Assembly (NCBI RefSeq): GCF_002879645.1
Contig: NZ_PNRE01000047.1
Coordinates: forward strand, 1 to 64,000
Source: Halomonas heilongjiangensis
GTDB lineage: Bacteria > Pseudomonadota > Gammaproteobacteria > Pseudomonadales > Halomonadaceae
Length of the DNA stretch: 64,000 bases
Direction: 5' to 3'
Shown here: positions 54,503-62,528 of the stretch, piece by piece
Position numbering within the stretch: the stretch's first letter is position 1
How the letters are laid out: every line of letters begins with the position of its first letter
The notes under the pieces: model-generated
The model's database searches: none
Told to the model about the DNA's origin: nothing
The model's input: only the letters and a program-made list of their open reading frames with translations
Translations under genes and position numbers: made by a program

Positions 54503-54919
54503 CTAGTTCGAAATAAAGACACTGATACCGACGGCGTTGTTGATCGAGTTGCCATGCCCCGTCACGGCACTGAAGATGCCTGTGCCGCTGTAGCGGCCCA
54601 GGGCATTGCTATCGAAGTTGATATTTCCCGAGACCATGTTCCCGTTCACGACATTGAATGAGGAATCGGTGACGGTGGCGCTCATGTTCTGAACACTTTT
54701 CACCGTATTGAAATGGATGATGGCACCTTCTCTCCCCCGTGCCGCCTCCATCTCCTGAAGGTCGAGACTCTCCATGGCGGCAAACCCCGAAGATGGCGCT
54801 GTTCCGCTGTCGGCCACGCCGACCGAAGACATGCCCACCATCGACAACAGCACCGCAGCCAGAAACGCAGGGTAAAACCGGTAACGATATCCGAGTAGAT
54901 TGAGTGATGTCGCCTTCAT
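54503..54919 (-). CDS. Small exported protein of unknown family, putative fibre or matrix subunit
   Basis: A 138-residue protein from ATG 54919 (GGGAG site). A signal-type hydrophobic stretch (residues 15-37) is followed by SLDLQEMEAARGREGA (51-66), which resembles the processing-site region of the neighbouring 223-residue protein. The C-terminal 70 residues are strikingly rich in Asn, Ser, Val, Gly and Thr (e.g. ATVTDSSFNVVNGNMVSGNI) and end FISN. This composition fits an extracellular beta-rich subunit. Second gene of the minus-strand operon. Confidence 0.65.
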   Translation of the reverse strand: MKATSLNLLGYRYRFYPAFLAAVLLSMVGMSSVGVADSGTAPSSGFAAMESLDLQEMEAARGREGAIIHFNTVKSVQNMSATVTDSSFNVVNGNMVSGNINFDSNALGRYSGTGIFSAVTGHGNSINNAVGISVFISN

Positions 54920-55013
54920 GGCCTGGACTCCCGGTATCCGATCCATACGGCTGATTCATCGAGGGAGCCGGTGGTTGAACCCACCGGCCCCCGGTTCCAC
55001 GGCGTGCTTTCCG

Positions 55014-56207
55014 TTAGTTGCCGATATGCACACTGCTGTGTGCGGCAACGCTGGTGCCGGCCAGTTGCGAGTTGTAGAGGCCAGTGGAGACGTTCATGTT
55101 GTTGATGCCACCGAATACGCCTCCACCAACGGCCACCCTCGCCGCACCGGTTGTGAAGGAGGCAGCGCCGCCGTTGCCGCCGTCGCCGCCGGCCCCACCG
55201 TTGCCGGCCCTGGCCATGGCCTCGCCCGTGGAACCTTGGCCGCGACCGCCGTCGCCACCATTGCCGTTGCCGCCGTTGCCGGCCATCGCTTCGGCATCAC
55301 CGCCGTTGCCACCACTGCCGGCGAACGCGGAACCCTCACCGGTCCCGGAACCGGTACCGGTACCGTTGCCCGCGCCGCCATCTCCCGAAGTCGCGGTGGC
55401 GGTGGAAGCCGAATCGGCCGCCGCGCTCTGATCGCCGCCAAAGGTCCCCGTCGACCCGGCGTCGGCGAAATCGTCACCGACCTCGCCGAGCGCCGCGAGG
55501 TTACCCGCGGCAGCGCCTGCGGCCGAGCCGGCACCGGCGTCGGTATCGCCACCTTGACCGGCCCCCAGGCCCAGGCCCAGGCCCAGCCCGGTGCCGGCGG
55601 CGTCGCCACCGTTGTCACCATCGCCGGCATTGGCGACCGCCTGTCCACCATCTCCACCGTTGCCGTTGCCACCGGCGCCGCCGACCCCGACACCGAGGTT
55701 CACCGCCGCCGCGGTCCCACCCGCGCCACCCGTCGCCGCGGAGGCGCCGAGGCCGCCATTGATGCTGAAGCCTGCTCCCACTACGGTGGAGTTCATCTCC
55801 TGTAGCGAGATCACGCTGGTGGAGGTGTTGTAGGACTCGCTCATCGCCCAGGCATCACCGCCACGGCCGACCGAGCCACCATTGCCGCCGGTTCCGGTGC
55901 CTGCGCCATAGCCGGCATAGCCATCGCCACCGGTGCCGCCGTTGGCGCCAGTGGAGTCGTCATCATTGGAATCGTCGTTGTTGATGCCACCGTAGGCATC
56001 GCCGCCGTTGCCGCTGCCCCCGACGCCCAGGCCGAAACCGGCACCACCCTCAGCGTTGCCGCTGTTGCCACCCACCGCCGTCGCGCTGGAGGCCACGTTC
56101 TGGTCGACCTGATCGGCAAAGCCGGCACTCGGGTTTGCATGAGCAGTGGAGATTGCCATCACCAATGCCAGCAAGGGAGTACCCGCCACTACCAGATACT
56201 TTTTCAT
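55014..56207 (-). CDS. Large exported Gly/Ala/Asn/Asp-rich low-complexity protein
   Basis: A 397-residue protein from ATG 56207 (ACGGAG site). A signal peptide (1-24, ending TAHAN) is followed by long stretches built from Gly-Gly-Asn/Asp/Ala/Thr units (about 45-125 and 165-355). A conserved-looking island SVISLQEMNSTVVGAGFSIN lies at about 131-150, and a folded-looking tail from about 355 contains INNMNVSTGLYNSQLAG and ends SSVHIGN. There are no cysteines. It is acidic overall. The composition suggests a secreted matrix, fibre or adhesin protein. First gene of the minus-strand operon, behind a candidate sigma-54 promoter. Confidence 0.75.
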   Translation of the reverse strand: MKKYLVVAGTPLLALVMAISTAHANPSAGFADQVDQNVASSATAVGGNSGNAEGGAGFGLGVGGSGNGGDAYGGINNDDSNDDDSTGANGGTGGDGYAGYGAGTGTGGNGGSVGRGGDAWAMSESYNTSTSVISLQEMNSTVVGAGFSINGGLGASAATGGAGGTAAAVNLGVGVGGAGGNGNGGDGGQAVANAGDGDNGGDAAGTGLGLGLGLGAGQGGDTDAGAGSAAGAAAGNLAALGEVGDDFADAGSTGTFGGDQSAAADSASTATATSGDGGAGNGTGTGSGTGEGSAFAGSGGNGGDAEAMAGNGGNGNGGDGGRGQGSTGEAMARAGNGGAGGDGGNGGAASFTTGAARVAVGGGVFGGINNMNVSTGLYNSQLAGTSVAAHSSVHIGN

Positions 56208-56716
56208 GATCGTTTCTCCGTGATAAGTACGACTCAACCCTTCGATTTCCATTGCTGCGTCACTGCGAACCGGTGCTACTGCATCGAGGTGAGTCAGCAC
56301 CCTTGAACGTCGATTCCCGCTCGCAGTCACAGACCCATGCAGCACGATCCATGCCACCACCGCCCACGGGTTTGCCAAGCCACTGGAAACCCGGGAGATA
56401 ATGAGTCGTTCGTCAACGCCAGCCGGAGAGAAGAGGCGCCGGCCGAGACCGGAGCAGAGCCTTTTATGTATCACCGCTGAAACATGGCGGGAGCGGCTCG
56501 AGAAATCATGCGGATCATTCCCAGGACAAACATCGGGTTAACCTCACGTTTCTCGATGAAACGCCGCTGTTACGCAGAGGATATCCATCGCGTTTCCCGG
56601 CATTTCAGAGAGTTGGCTTACCGTACGCCCTGGCACCCCGCCGGCGAGTGCCCAAGCGGGATTGTCGCGGTGGTCAAGCCTGGTAGTGGAGGTGGGGGTA
56701 TCGTGGTGAGGGCGTT
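56208..56716. other. Intergenic region between the Gly-rich protein gene and the SUMT gene
   Basis: About 510 bases holding the leftward promoter region of the exported-protein operon (candidate sigma-54 site at 56341-56356) and the 3' flank of the SUMT gene. Frames present are broken or antisense to the SUMT gene. I see nothing else. Confidence 0.45.
56341..56356 (-). promoter_or_regulatory. Candidate sigma-54 promoter of the exported-protein operon
   Basis: On the minus strand TGGCATG-GATC-GTGCT: GG and GC have the exact 10-base spacing, with one departure (GTGCT for TTGCT). It lies about 135 bases upstream of the Gly-rich gene start, and the adjacent regulator is a sigma-54 activator. Confidence 0.5.
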
Positions 56717-57634
56717 TCATGCCATCTCGGGCTGGACCTGCCGCCCGGCCCTCGCCGGGCTGGCCTCGACCATCCGTACCACGCTGCCGACCACGATGAG
56801 ACACGGCGAGGGCAGCGGCGCGGCGGTGAGCCTGTCGGGCATATCGGCCAGGGTGCCGACGAGGGCCTCCTGCCCGGGCAGACTGGCATTGGCCACCAGC
56901 ATCATCGGCCAGTCGCCGGGTAAGCCGGCGCGTCTCAATCCGGCACAGATCGCCGATACCTTGGAGAGCCCCATGTAGAACACCAGGGTCTCGTCGCGGC
57001 GAGCGAGGCCTGCCCAGTCGGGTTCGCCGTCCTCGCGGCACAGCTGGGCGGTGACGAAGCGCAGTTGCTGGGCATGGGCCCGGTCGGTGAGCGGGATGCC
57101 CATGCCCGCGCAGGCCGCCGATGCCGCGGTGATGCCGGGCACGATCTCGGCGGGCACCTCGGCCTCGGCGAGGGCGGCGAGTTCTTCGCCCATGCGCCCG
57201 AACACCCCGGGATCGCCCCCCTTGAGGCGCACCACCGACTTGCCCTCGCCGGCCAGCCTGACCAGCAGGTCGCCGATCTCGGCCTGGGGCACGCTGTGGT
57301 GGCCCCGGGCCTTGCCCACATAGTAGCGCTCGCGGCCGACGGGAATCAGCGCCAGCACCTCATCGCCGACCAGGCGATCGTAGACCACGGCATCGGCCTG
57401 CATCAGCAGCCGCGCGGCCTTGAGGGTCAACAGCGCCACGTCGCCGCTGCCGGCCCCCACCAGATAGACGGTACCGGGACGGCAATCGCCATCCCGTGGC
57501 AGCAGGATGCCCTGCCCCCCGGTGCTTCCCCTCACCCCCTCCAGGTACCGACTGGCCACGGCGCCGAGGCGTGCCAGGGCGCTGGGGACATCAGGCAACG
57601 TCAATGCTTTCAGGCTTCGGCTCAGCGCGCGCAT
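56717..57634 (-). CDS. cobA: Uroporphyrinogen-III C-methyltransferase
   Basis: A 305-residue SUMT. Diagnostic segments: VYLVGAGSGDVALLTLKAARLL (N-terminal SAM-site GAGxGD), VVYDRLVGDEVL, VVRLKGGDPGVFGRMGEE and VPGITAASAACA. It makes precorrin-2, the precursor of the sirohaem needed by nitrite and sulfite reductases. An N-terminal extension of about 60 residues precedes the core. ATG 57634 has a GAGGAG site; the gene overlaps the nasA 3' end by 44 bases, so it is the last gene of the nasA operon. Confidence 0.92.
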   Translation of the reverse strand: MRALSRSLKALTLPDVPSALARLGAVASRYLEGVRGSTGGQGILLPRDGDCRPGTVYLVGAGSGDVALLTLKAARLLMQADAVVYDRLVGDEVLALIPVGRERYYVGKARGHHSVPQAEIGDLLVRLAGEGKSVVRLKGGDPGVFGRMGEELAALAEAEVPAEIVPGITAASAACAGMGIPLTDRAHAQQLRFVTAQLCREDGEPDWAGLARRDETLVFYMGLSKVSAICAGLRRAGLPGDWPMMLVANASLPGQEALVGTLADMPDRLTAAPLPSPCLIVVGSVVRMVEASPARAGRQVQPEMA

Positions 57635-60341
57635 GGGCCCTCTCCTCTTCGGCACTTTCTTCGATAAGGGATTTCAGTTCGGGGATGCAGCTGCCGCACT
57701 GGGTGCCGCAGGCCAGCCGGGCGCCCAGCGCCTCGACGCTGGTGTCGCCGGCGTGGATGGCGGAGACGATGGAGGACCGGCCCACCTGGTGGCAGCTGCA
57801 CACCACCGGGCCGCTATCGGCGGCGCCATCGTCGCAGCCGGCGAGCAGGCGTCGGCGACGGGCCGCATCCAGCGATTCGCCGCGGGCGCTCTCCTGGAAG
57901 CGCTCGTCGAGCCAGGCCAGGCCGGGAAGCTCCCGGGGAGGCGCCACCATCAGCCACCAGCGCAGGCGACCCGCCTCGATCCCCGCGGCGCGCAGGCGTC
58001 CACTGGCCGGGTCTTCGCACCACAGCGCCGGGGCCACCGGCAGGTGCGCGCTCAGCCAGGCCAGCCAGTCGGGACGCTCGCCCGACCGACCGCCGGCCAG
58101 TTGCCAGCGCTGGCACCCGCCGAGGGGAATGCGCGCCCAGTAGCCGGCGGTGTCACACCAGTCGGCGTCGACCGCCAGGTCGGCGGCCACCAGCAGGGTC
58201 GCTTCCCAGCCGGCCGCCAGGGGTTCGAGCGAGACCGCGCCATGCTTGGATTCGGGTTGTCCGGAAACGGGGTCGCGATGCGCCTCCAGCAGTCCCCCCA
58301 TGCTCGCACGACCGCTGAACTGGCCGGTCCAGTGCATGGGCACGAAGACCTCGCCACGGCGCTGCCCCTTGGAGACCCGCACCCGGCCGAGGTAGTCGTC
58401 GCCGGCGCCGGTCAAGCGCGCCAGTTGCTGATCCTCGATGCCCAGGGCCTGGGCATCTTCCGGGGTGAGCTCGATAAAGGGCTCGGCGCGGTGGTTCATC
58501 AGCCGCGGCGCCCGGCCGGTGCGGGTCATGGTGTGCCACTGGTCGCGCACCCGGCCGGTGTTGAGGCGCAGCGGCCGTGCCTCGCTCAGCGCCTGCTCGG
58601 GCTCGCGGGGCCGCACCGGGATCAGCCTGGCCAGGCCGTCCGGGGTGGCGAAACGGCCATCCTCGAACAGCCGCGCCGTCCCTTGCGGTGCCCGGGCCGT
58701 CACCGGCCACTGGATCGGCGCCAGGGCGTCATAGGCCGCCCGGTCGAGCCCGGCCAGGCCGGAGATATCGAACAGCCGCGCGGAGTCGGCGCCGTCCCGG
58801 TTCTCGAACCCCGACAGCCGGGCATGCTCGTCGAAGATCTCGCCCGGGTGCTCGAAGGCGAAGGCCTCGCCGAACCCGAGCCGGCGGGCCACCTGGGTGA
58901 TGATCCACCAGTCGTGACGCGCCTCGCCCGGCGGCGGCAGGATGCCGCGCTGGCGGGAGATGCGCCGCTCGGAGTTGGTCACGGTGCCGTCCTTCTCCGA
59001 CCAGCCCGAGGCCGGCAGCACGATGTCGGCATAGGGCAGCAGGTCGGTGTCGGCCACGCACTCGGAGACGATCACCAGCGGACATTTCTCGAGTGCTGCC
59101 CGTACCCTATCGGCTCTCGGCAGGCTCACCGCCGGGTTGGTGGCCATGATCCACACCGCCTTCACCTCGCCCCGTTCGATCGCCTCGAACAGCTCCAGCG
59201 CCTTATGGCCCGGCCCGTCCGGCACATCCGGCGTCAGGTGCTCCGTGGCCCAGAAGCGGGTAACGCGGTCGATGGCACCGGGGCTGTGGTAGTCCATGTG
59301 AGCGGCCAACTGGTTGGCCAATCCGCCCACCTCGCGGCCCCCCATGGCGTTGGGTTGGCCGGTGATCGAGAAGGGCCCGGCGCCCGGCAACCCGATCTTG
59401 CCGCCGGCCAGGTGGCAGTTGATGATGGCATTGCACTTGTCGGTACCGCTGGAGGACTGGTTGATTCCCTGGGAGTAGAGGGTCACCACGTGCAGTTGGC
59501 TGGCGAACCAGTAGAAGAAGGTCTCGAGGCGTTCCGGGTCGACATCGCAGTCGGCGGCGATGGCCTCCACCGCGCCGTCGCCCTCCCGGGCCGCGGCCAG
59601 GGCGTCATCGAGGCCAGTGGTGTGCTTCTCGAGATAGACGCGGTCCAGCCTGCCCTTGTCGGCCATCCAGGCCAGCAGGCCGTTGAACAGCCGGGCGTCG
59701 CTGCCGGGCTTGAGGCCCAGGTAGAGGTCGGCGATCTCGCAGGTGTCCGTCACCCGGGGATCGATCACCACCACCCGCATCAGCGGGTTGCGACTCTTGG
59801 CGGTGCGCAGGCGCTGGTAGAGCACCGGGTGGTTCCAGGCCAGATTCGAGCCGACCAGCACCACCAGCTCGGCCTCCTCGATGTCCTCGTAGTTGCACGG
59901 CACCGCATCGGCCCCCAGGGAGCGCTTGTAGGCGGCGACCGCCGAGGCCATGCAGAGCCGCGAGTTGGTATCCAGGTGTGGCGTACCGAGAAAGCCCTTG
60001 AACAGCTTGTTGGCGACATAGTAGTCCTCGGTGAGCAGTTGCCCCGAGAGATAGGCCGCCACCGCCCCCTTGCCGTGGTCGCGGCGAGTCGCCTGCAGTC
60101 GCTCGGCCACGGCGTCGAGTGCCGTCTCCCAGTCCACCTCGGCACCGTCGACCCGCGGACGGGTCAGTCGACCGTGGTCTCCCAGGGTCTCGTGCAGTGC
60201 CGAGCCCTTGACGCACAGCCGCCCGAAGTTGGCCGGGTGATCGGCATCGCCGTCCACCCCGGTGATCCGGTCGTTCTCCACGCAGGCCAGCACGCCACAG
60301 CCGACGCCGCAGTAGGGGCAGGTGGTTCGGGCCTGATGCAT
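57591..60341 (-). CDS. nasA: Assimilatory nitrate reductase, catalytic subunit with C-terminal BFD-type Fe-S domain
   Basis: A 916-residue molybdopterin enzyme. The N-terminal [4Fe-4S] ligands are Cys8, Cys11, Cys15 and Cys43 (CPYCGVGC ... RLCVKG). Mo-bisMGD domains follow, with NSRLCMASAVAAYKRSLGAD, YSQGINQSSSGTDKCNAIIN and GQPNAMGGREVGG. A [2Fe-2S] BFD-like domain is at the end: CSCHQV (Cys848, Cys850) and CGTQCGSC (Cys882, Cys885), as in Klebsiella NasA. It reduces nitrate to nitrite in the cytoplasm. GACAGGAG precedes the ATG. The leader carries a sigma-54 promoter and a long hairpin. Confidence 0.95.
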   Translation of the reverse strand: MHQARTTCPYCGVGCGVLACVENDRITGVDGDADHPANFGRLCVKGSALHETLGDHGRLTRPRVDGAEVDWETALDAVAERLQATRRDHGKGAVAAYLSGQLLTEDYYVANKLFKGFLGTPHLDTNSRLCMASAVAAYKRSLGADAVPCNYEDIEEAELVVLVGSNLAWNHPVLYQRLRTAKSRNPLMRVVVIDPRVTDTCEIADLYLGLKPGSDARLFNGLLAWMADKGRLDRVYLEKHTTGLDDALAAAREGDGAVEAIAADCDVDPERLETFFYWFASQLHVVTLYSQGINQSSSGTDKCNAIINCHLAGGKIGLPGAGPFSITGQPNAMGGREVGGLANQLAAHMDYHSPGAIDRVTRFWATEHLTPDVPDGPGHKALELFEAIERGEVKAVWIMATNPAVSLPRADRVRAALEKCPLVIVSECVADTDLLPYADIVLPASGWSEKDGTVTNSERRISRQRGILPPPGEARHDWWIITQVARRLGFGEAFAFEHPGEIFDEHARLSGFENRDGADSARLFDISGLAGLDRAAYDALAPIQWPVTARAPQGTARLFEDGRFATPDGLARLIPVRPREPEQALSEARPLRLNTGRVRDQWHTMTRTGRAPRLMNHRAEPFIELTPEDAQALGIEDQQLARLTGAGDDYLGRVRVSKGQRRGEVFVPMHWTGQFSGRASMGGLLEAHRDPVSGQPESKHGAVSLEPLAAGWEATLLVAADLAVDADWCDTAGYWARIPLGGCQRWQLAGGRSGERPDWLAWLSAHLPVAPALWCEDPASGRLRAAGIEAGRLRWWLMVAPPRELPGLAWLDERFQESARGESLDAARRRRLLAGCDDGAADSGPVVCSCHQVGRSSIVSAIHAGDTSVEALGARLACGTQCGSCIPELKSLIEESAEEERAHARAEPKPESIDVA

Positions 60342-60375
60342 GACGATCTCCTGTCGCGGTAGGTCTGGAAACGGC

Positions 60376-60421
60376 GACGCCCGCCAACACCCCCCTGAGC
60401 AGGGGGCCGTTGGCGGGCGTC
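60376..60421 (-). promoter_or_regulatory. Attenuator-like hairpin in the nasA leader
   Basis: A perfect 13-bp stem (GACGCCCGCCAAC arm 60376-60388 with GTTGGCGGGCGTC 60409-60421) encloses CCCCCT/AGGGGG (60391-60396, 60401-60406). On the minus-strand transcript it is followed by GCCGTTTCC. A short alternative hairpin GGC-AACGAC-GCC overlaps its first arm and has the ANTAR-type loop (A1, G4). Position between promoter and start codon suits attenuation. Confidence 0.5.
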
Positions 60422-60484
60422 GTTGCCTGGTCGGAGAACCGGCATGGCTCTCCTTACCGTGTGATCAGCTAGTGCCACCCCTCA

Positions 60485-60500
60485 AGCAACACACATGCCA
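60485..60500 (-). promoter_or_regulatory. Sigma-54 promoter of nasA
   Basis: On the minus strand TGGCATG-TGTG-TTGCT, matching consensus with correct GG-N10-GC spacing. Transcription would begin near 60474, giving a leader of about 130 bases. Confidence 0.8.
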
Positions 60501-60701
60501 TGCTGTAATTTCTGCTGTCACTCCAAAGACCTGGGACTCCCTCGCCCCTCCTGCCGGGAACCATGCCCCCGCCCGCCGCACCAATGACTATCATGACCGG
60601 CCACACCATGCACCACCCTGGTGCCGACAGCCCTCGACACGACGGCCACGCCTCCCTCCCACCCGCCCGGAACTGGCGTCCCGCCTCGAGGTAGCGGTAA
60701 C

Positions 60702-60717
60702 TGGAATGCATCTTGCA
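60702..60717 (+). promoter_or_regulatory. Sigma-54 promoter of nasT-nasS
   Basis: TGGAATG-CATC-TTGCA with correct GG-N10-GC spacing, one departure from consensus in the -24 box. It ends 38 bases before the nasT ATG. Confidence 0.65.
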
Positions 60718-60755
60718 ACGCAGTAAACGCACGCAACACGACGAGCGACACAGCC

Positions 60756-61355
60756 ATGCCACCACCCCTGAACATCCTGCTGATCGACGACGAGGTCGTG
60801 CGCGCCGCCATGGTCGAGGAGGCCCTCACCAGCGAGGGTCATACGGTCATCTGCCATCTGCAGAGCCCGGCGAGCCTCAACGAGATGGTCGCCCGCCACC
60901 AGCCCGACGTGGTGATCATCGACATGGAATCGCCCGATCGCGACACCCTGGAGAGCATGGCCCTGCTCAACCGCGAGAACCCGCGTCCGGTGGTGTTCTT
61001 CGCCGACCAGCACGACCCCGACACCATGCAGGCGGCACTGCAGTCGGGCGTCAGCGCCTACGTGGTCGACGGCCTGGTGCCCGGCCGGGTCAAGGCCATC
61101 ATCGAGGTCGCCATCGCCCGCTTCGATGCCTTCCAGTCCATGCGCCAGGAACTCGACCAGGCGCGTAACCAGTTGGCCGACCGCAAACGCATCGAGCGCG
61201 CCAAGGGCCTGCTGATGAAGCACCAGGACTGCGACGAGGAGCAGGCCTATCGCATGCTGCGCAAGCTGGCCATGGATCGCGGCCAACGACTGGCCGAGGT
61301 CGCCGACAGCGTCATCGACATTCTCGAACGCCTGAACACTCGATCACCCGAGTAG
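60756..61355 (+). CDS. nasT: NasT-type ANTAR antiterminator
   Basis: A 199-residue protein. A receiver-like domain (residues 1-120; ILLIDDE at 8-13, VVIIDMESPD with Asp56) is followed by a coiled helix and an ANTAR RNA-binding domain (IERAKGLLMKHQDCDEEQAY then RMLRKLAMDRGQRLAEVA, about 142-185). NasT binds paired hexaloop hairpins in leader RNA to prevent termination. The ATG at 60756 has a weak ribosome site. The partner sensor nasS follows after 11 bases. Its target is probably the leader at 62529-62635. Confidence 0.92.
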   Translation: MPPPLNILLIDDEVVRAAMVEEALTSEGHTVICHLQSPASLNEMVARHQPDVVIIDMESPDRDTLESMALLNRENPRPVVFFADQHDPDTMQAALQSGVSAYVVDGLVPGRVKAIIEVAIARFDAFQSMRQELDQARNQLADRKRIERAKGLLMKHQDCDEEQAYRMLRKLAMDRGQRLAEVADSVIDILERLNTRSPE

Positions 61356-61366
61356 GGGCCCCTGTC

Positions 61367-62419
61367 ATGAAAGAGACAGCCATGAGCACGACGGCCATGC
61401 CGCCATCCCCCGAACTGGAACGCCTGACCCTGGGCTTCATTCCCCTGCTGGATGCCGCCCTGCTGATCATCGCCCGGGAACAGGGTTTCTTCGCCGAGCA
61501 GGGCCTGGAGGTCTCGCTGTCGCGGGAGAACGCCTGGTCGACGCTGCGTGACAAGGTCGCCGCCGGCCTGCTCGATGGTGCCCAGATGCTGGCGCCACTA
61601 CCGCTGGCCATGAGCCTGGGACTGGGCCGGGCGCCCTGCGATGCCCGGGCACCGATCATCCTGAGCCGCAACGGCAATACCCTCACGCTCTCCGAGAGGC
61701 TCTGCCACGACAGCGGCGCGGCACTCGGCGCGGATCCCGCGACGGGCGCACGCGCGCTGGGCGACTGGCTGCGCCGGCAAGCGGGCGAACGCCGCCCCCG
61801 CCTGGCCATGGTCTATCCCTTCTCCTGCCAGCACTATCTGCTGCGCGAGTGGCTCTCGCTGGCGGGCATCGACGCCGAGCGAGGGGTGGAGCTCATCGCC
61901 CTGCCGCCCCCGCGCATGGTGGAAGCCCTGCAGGAGGGGCGCATCGACGGCTTCTGCGCCGGCGAGCCCTGGGGGACCCTGGCCCGCCACCGCGGCGCGG
62001 GGCGGCTGGTCGCCACCGGCGCCCAGTTGTGGCCCGACCATCCGGAGAAGGTGCTCGGCGTGACCGGCTCCTGGGCGCGGCGCTACCCGGCCACCCAGGC
62101 GGCGCTGATCCGCGCCCTGGCGCGGGCGAGCAGCTGGCTCGCCGACTCCCCCGAGCATGGGCGCCGGGCCCGGGACTGGCTCGCCCTGCCGCCCTATCTC
62201 GACCGCTCGATCTGCCACCTCGACGGCCTGGGGCTGGACAGCGCGCCGATCCACCAGCGCCTCCACGGCGAGGGGGTGCTCCGCCCCAGCCCCGCGACAG
62301 CGGGCCGCTTCGCCGAGCACCTCGGCCGGCACATGCGCGACCACGGGCGCACGCTCGATCTGCATACCCTGGAGGAGTGCTACAGCCCTGTGCATTTCGA
62401 TGCGGCCACGCACCACTGA
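61367..62419 (+). CDS. nasS: NasS-type cytoplasmic nitrate sensor
   Basis: A 350-residue protein of the nitrate-binding NrtA/CmpA family (LTLGFIPLLDAALLIIAREQGFF, then LLDGAQMLAPLPLAMSLGLG, and GRIDGFCAGEPWG), but without a signal peptide, as expected for NasS, which holds NasT inactive until nitrate is present. Translation may start at ATG 61367 or at ATG 61382, the latter with a better AAAGAGA site. Confidence 0.9.
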   Translation: MKETAMSTTAMPPSPELERLTLGFIPLLDAALLIIAREQGFFAEQGLEVSLSRENAWSTLRDKVAAGLLDGAQMLAPLPLAMSLGLGRAPCDARAPIILSRNGNTLTLSERLCHDSGAALGADPATGARALGDWLRRQAGERRPRLAMVYPFSCQHYLLREWLSLAGIDAERGVELIALPPPRMVEALQEGRIDGFCAGEPWGTLARHRGAGRLVATGAQLWPDHPEKVLGVTGSWARRYPATQAALIRALARASSWLADSPEHGRRARDWLALPPYLDRSICHLDGLGLDSAPIHQRLHGEGVLRPSPATAGRFAEHLGRHMRDHGRTLDLHTLEECYSPVHFDAATHH

Positions 62420-62528
62420 TGTGCAACAGCACTCCTGACCGGGACGGCATCGGCATACCACCCCGCTCACAACCACATGAATCAACTTAAAAAAACTGAA
62501 CTTCCTGGCATTCTGGCCGGATTCTTGA

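Larger units (their letters stand above)
60342..60755. other. Divergent control region between nasA and nasT
   Basis: About 414 bases without a protein gene. It holds a sigma-54 promoter on each strand (60485-60500 for nasA, 60702-60717 for nasT) and the hairpin of the nasA leader (60376-60421). Short frames here have no ribosome site. Confidence 0.7.

Noticed and set aside
55014..56207. The Gly-rich gene as a shadow or PE-PGRS-like artefact of GC-rich DNA
   Set aside because: It has a good ribosome site, a clear signal peptide, a non-repetitive island and a folded-looking tail, so it was kept as a real gene.
57507..60362. 951-codon open frame on the plus strand opposite nasA and the SUMT gene
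   Set aside because: It is the antisense shadow of GC-rich codons; the product has no domain, and the minus strand encodes complete recognisable enzymes with ribosome sites.
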